Below, piece after piece: positions 23,160 through 24,806 of a DNA stretch of 24,806 nt. Each line of letters begins with the position of its first letter. Within the stretch, counting starts at the first letter, position 1. The notes under the pieces are model-generated. The model was not told where the DNA came from. It worked only from the letters and a program-made list of their open reading frames with translations, and searched no databases. The stretch is taken from contig JANOYC010000130.1 in NCBI GenBank assembly GCA_031428675.1, positions 1 through 24,806 on the forward strand. Reading direction: 5' to 3'. Source of the stretch: JANOYC01 sp031428675. GTDB taxonomy: Bacteria > Actinomycetota > Actinomycetes > Actinomycetales > Microbacteriaceae. The position numbers and the translations under genes are program-made.

Positions 23160-24131
23160 TCAGCGTCCGGAGGCAGTCGCTACGAGAGCGTAGTCCTCGG
23201 CAGTCAGTTCGAGGGTGGCGGCGGGGATCCAGCCGTCGATCTGCTGGGGGCTTCGCGCCCCCACGATCGCTCCGGTCACACCGCGGACGCCGAGCGTCCA
23301 CGCGACGGCAGCGGCCGAGGTCTCGACACCGTGGCGCGCGGCCACGGTCGCCAGTGCGTCCGCGACGGCGAGGTTCGCGTCGAGGTCTGTCGTGAATGCC
23401 ACGCTGCGGCGACGCCAGTCGTTCTCGGGCAAGGCTGCCACTCGCTCTCGGCTGAAGGCGCCGGTGAGCAGCCCCGACCCCATCGGGCTGTAGACGATGA
23501 CGCCCGTGCCGTTGTCGGCGCACCAGTCGAGCAGCCCATCCGCGGCCTCGGCACGAATCGCGGAGAACGGTGGCTGGAGAGAGTCGACGTGACCGACGCG
23601 CTCGGCTGCCTCAAGCGCGGGGATGTCGTGGTTCGACAGCCCGACCGCGCGCACCTTTCCTTCCGTCCTCAGGTCAACGAACGTCGCCCAGTAGTCCTCG
23701 ACGCGCGACCCATCCTCGGCCGGCCAGTGCATCTGGTAGAGGTCGATCCGATCGACGCCGAGCCGGGTGAGCGACGCCTCGACCTCGCCACGAAGTGACG
23801 ACGCATCGCCGCTCCGGCGTGCCTGTGCGTGGTGGTCGTCGTTGTCCCAGATGAGACCACCCTTCGTGAAGACGAATGGGCGATCGGCATCCGCTATCTC
23901 CTTGACGGCGCGGCCGACGACTTCCTCGGAGTGGCCGTGTCCGTACACTGCGGCGGTGTCGATCCAGTTGACCCCCGAATCGACAGCGTGCTGGACTGCG
24001 GCAACCGAGTCATTGTCGTCCTGATCGCCCCAGGCGTTCGCCCAGCCGCCCCCACCGATGGCCCAGGCGCCGAAGCCAACTCGCGTGATGGACATGTCGG
24101 TACGGCCGAAGGACACGGTGGGAAGAGTCAT
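23160..24131 (-). CDS. Aldo-keto reductase
   Basis: The 323-residue protein has the reductase tetrad D58, Y63 (IDTAAVYGHGHSEE), K90 (FTKGG) and H135 (YQMHWP), plus VGLSNHDIPALEAA and GAIVGARSPQQIDGW, in a full-length barrel. It resembles the YajO/general-stress group rather than its YghZ-like neighbour. The ATG at 24131 has no Shine-Dalgarno sequence but has TAGCCT six bases upstream, which points to a leaderless transcript. It is the first gene of a two-gene unit and diverges from a third reductase gene. Confidence 0.92.
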   Translation of the reverse strand: MTLPTVSFGRTDMSITRVGFGAWAIGGGGWANAWGDQDDNDSVAAVQHAVDSGVNWIDTAAVYGHGHSEEVVGRAVKEIADADRPFVFTKGGLIWDNDDHHAQARRSGDASSLRGEVEASLTRLGVDRIDLYQMHWPAEDGSRVEDYWATFVDLRTEGKVRAVGLSNHDIPALEAAERVGHVDSLQPPFSAIRAEAADGLLDWCADNGTGVIVYSPMGSGLLTGAFSRERVAALPENDWRRRSVAFTTDLDANLAVADALATVAARHGVETSAAAVAWTLGVRGVTGAIVGARSPQQIDGWIPAATLELTAEDYALVATASGR

Positions 24132-24137
24132 GGTGTC

Positions 24138-24143
24138 AGGCTA
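24138..24143 (-). promoter_or_regulatory. -10 element of a probable leaderless reductase transcript
   Basis: On the minus strand TAGCCT is followed by six bases and then the ATG at 24131. This is the same geometry as TAGGCT upstream of the peptidase gene. No ribosome binding site is present. Confidence 0.5.
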
Positions 24144-24183
24144 GGCACCCGGATGGGTGCGCGTCCAACAGGAAGAATCGGTG

Positions 24184-24210
24184 CGATTGATCGCCTCGAG
24201 TGATCAATCG
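24184..24210. promoter_or_regulatory. Dyad in the divergent reductase promoter region
   Basis: CGATTGATC (24184-24192) and GATCAATCG (24202-24210) form a perfect nine-base inverted repeat with a nine-base spacer. Its position midway between divergent starts suggests an operator acting on both. No regulator gene is adjacent in the window. Confidence 0.5.
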
Positions 24211-24219
24211 GATGCGCCA

Positions 24220-24254
24220 CCCTCCTCTTGCATGAGCCCTCCTCTTCCATTGAG
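24220..24254. repeat. Tandem near-identical 17/18-base direct repeat
   Basis: CCCTCCTCTTGCATGAG (24220-24236) is followed immediately by CCCTCCTCTTCCATTGAG (24237-24254). The copies differ by one substitution and one inserted base. It is likely a recent local duplication in the intergenic region. Confidence 0.7.
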
Positions 24255-24324
24255 AAGTCACGGCACTGGACGCCAGTCGCGCCCGTTATTGGACATGCCT
24301 CGCAGGGCGATCGACGATGGGCTT

Positions 24325-24806
24325 ATGGCTACTTCATCACCACGAACTATCGGCGACGTCACGGTCGGAGCGATCGGGCTCGGCGGAATGCCGATGTCGA
24401 TCGAAGGTCGACCGGACGAATCGCGGTCCATTGCAACCATCCACGCAGCGCTGGATGCCGGGGTCACGCTGTTCGACACCGCCGATGCGTACCACATCGG
24501 AGCGGATGAAGTCGGGCACAACGAGACCTTGTTCGCCAAGGGAATCGCGTCGTGGGGCGGCGACACGTCCAACGTCATCGTGGCCACGAAGGGCGGGCAC
24601 TTCCGTCCCGGCGACGGTGGCTGGTACGTCAACGGAAACCCGGCCTACATCAAGCAAGCTGCACTGGCGTCTCTCTCACGGCTCGGCGTCGACGCAATCG
24701 GGCTCTACCAGTTTCACCGCCCCGACCCCGAGGTCGACTACGCCGACTCGGTCGGAGCGATCCGCGACCTGCTCGACGACGGCGTCATCCGCATGGCTGG
24801 CATCTC
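24325..24806 (+). CDS. Aldo-keto reductase, N-terminal part (3' end outside window)
   Basis: The frame from the ATG at 24325 is open to the window end (160 codons) and encodes a third aldo-keto reductase. D51 and Y56 (LFDTADAYH), K89 (VATKGG) and H131 (LYQFHRPD) supply the full tetrad. The segments VTVGAIGLGGMPMSIEGRPD and the barrel helix AALASLSRLGVDAIGLYQF are typical. It differs clearly from the two neighbours, so it is not a recent duplicate. The start was chosen because the frame begins with a normal family N-terminus there; a nearby ATG at 24317 is out of frame. The upstream ribosome binding site is weak. It diverges from the two-gene reductase unit. Confidence 0.9.
   Translation, partial: MATSSPRTIGDVTVGAIGLGGMPMSIEGRPDESRSIATIHAALDAGVTLFDTADAYHIGADEVGHNETLFAKGIASWGGDTSNVIVATKGGHFRPGDGGWYVNGNPAYIKQAALASLSRLGVDAIGLYQFHRPDPEVDYADSVGAIRDLLDDGVIRMAGI

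Noticed and set aside
22126..23193. Plus-strand frame of 355 codons antisense to the YghZ-like reductase
   Set aside because: It is a shadow of a gene with an intact catalytic tetrad; no ribosome binding site or motif.
23122..23523. N-terminal extension of the YghZ-like reductase to 478 residues
   Set aside because: The extra part is Arg-rich, overlaps the next reductase gene and lies before an ATG with a good Shine-Dalgarno sequence at 23121.

Overview
The window is high-GC chromosomal DNA of an actinobacterium, most likely a member of Microbacteriaceae. This rests on its GC-rich third codon positions, paired clpP1-clpP2 genes beside tig and clpX, GTG starts, apparent leaderless genes and SARP-like and ROK regulators. 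Genus is inferred only loosely; no marker gene is complete enough to fix it.

Layout. At 2-914 lies the 3' end of valS (+), translationally chained to a shortened GNAT gene and a small unknown gene. A BenE-type benzoate transporter (-) converges on them. A divergent M3 metallopeptidase (dcp-like, 2196-4217, +) faces a SARP-like TPR regulator with a small companion gene (4221-6234, -). A sugar catabolic operon fills 6324-12994 (-). In transcription order it is ROK repressor, two ABC permeases, substrate-binding lipoprotein, a C-terminal scrap of a second glycosidase, and a GH31 alpha-glycosidase. An operator cluster of TTAGTT/AACTAA half-sites precedes the ROK gene. A divergent nucleotidyltransferase (13102-13890, +) starts on the other side of it.

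The proteostasis locus (13887-19947, -) holds tig, clpP1, clpP2 and clpX. A copper pair on the opposite strand, ycnI-copC, is wedged between clpP2 and clpX, preceded by what looks like a decayed membrane-protein gene. Two strong hairpins separate the units; one is an unusually perfect 28-bp stem. tRNA-Pro(TGG) lies just upstream of tig, and tRNA-Gly(TCC) lies on the other strand beyond it.

The last part begins with a small CsoR-type operon (20574-21213, +): a promoter whose spacer is a perfect ATACCCC-CT-GGGGTAT palindrome, a 53-residue Cys-rich protein and a DUF302 protein. Two small membrane proteins follow (-), then three aldo-keto reductases: two on the minus strand and a divergent one cut by the window end.

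Most of the window is ordinary core and sugar-uptake genome. The parts deserving a second look are the CsoR-type Cys-rich/DUF302 unit, the gene remnants (shortened GNAT, glycosidase tail, decayed membrane gene), the copper insertion in the clp locus, the large palindrome after tig and the ROK operator. No CRISPR array, integrase, transposase or phage module was seen.
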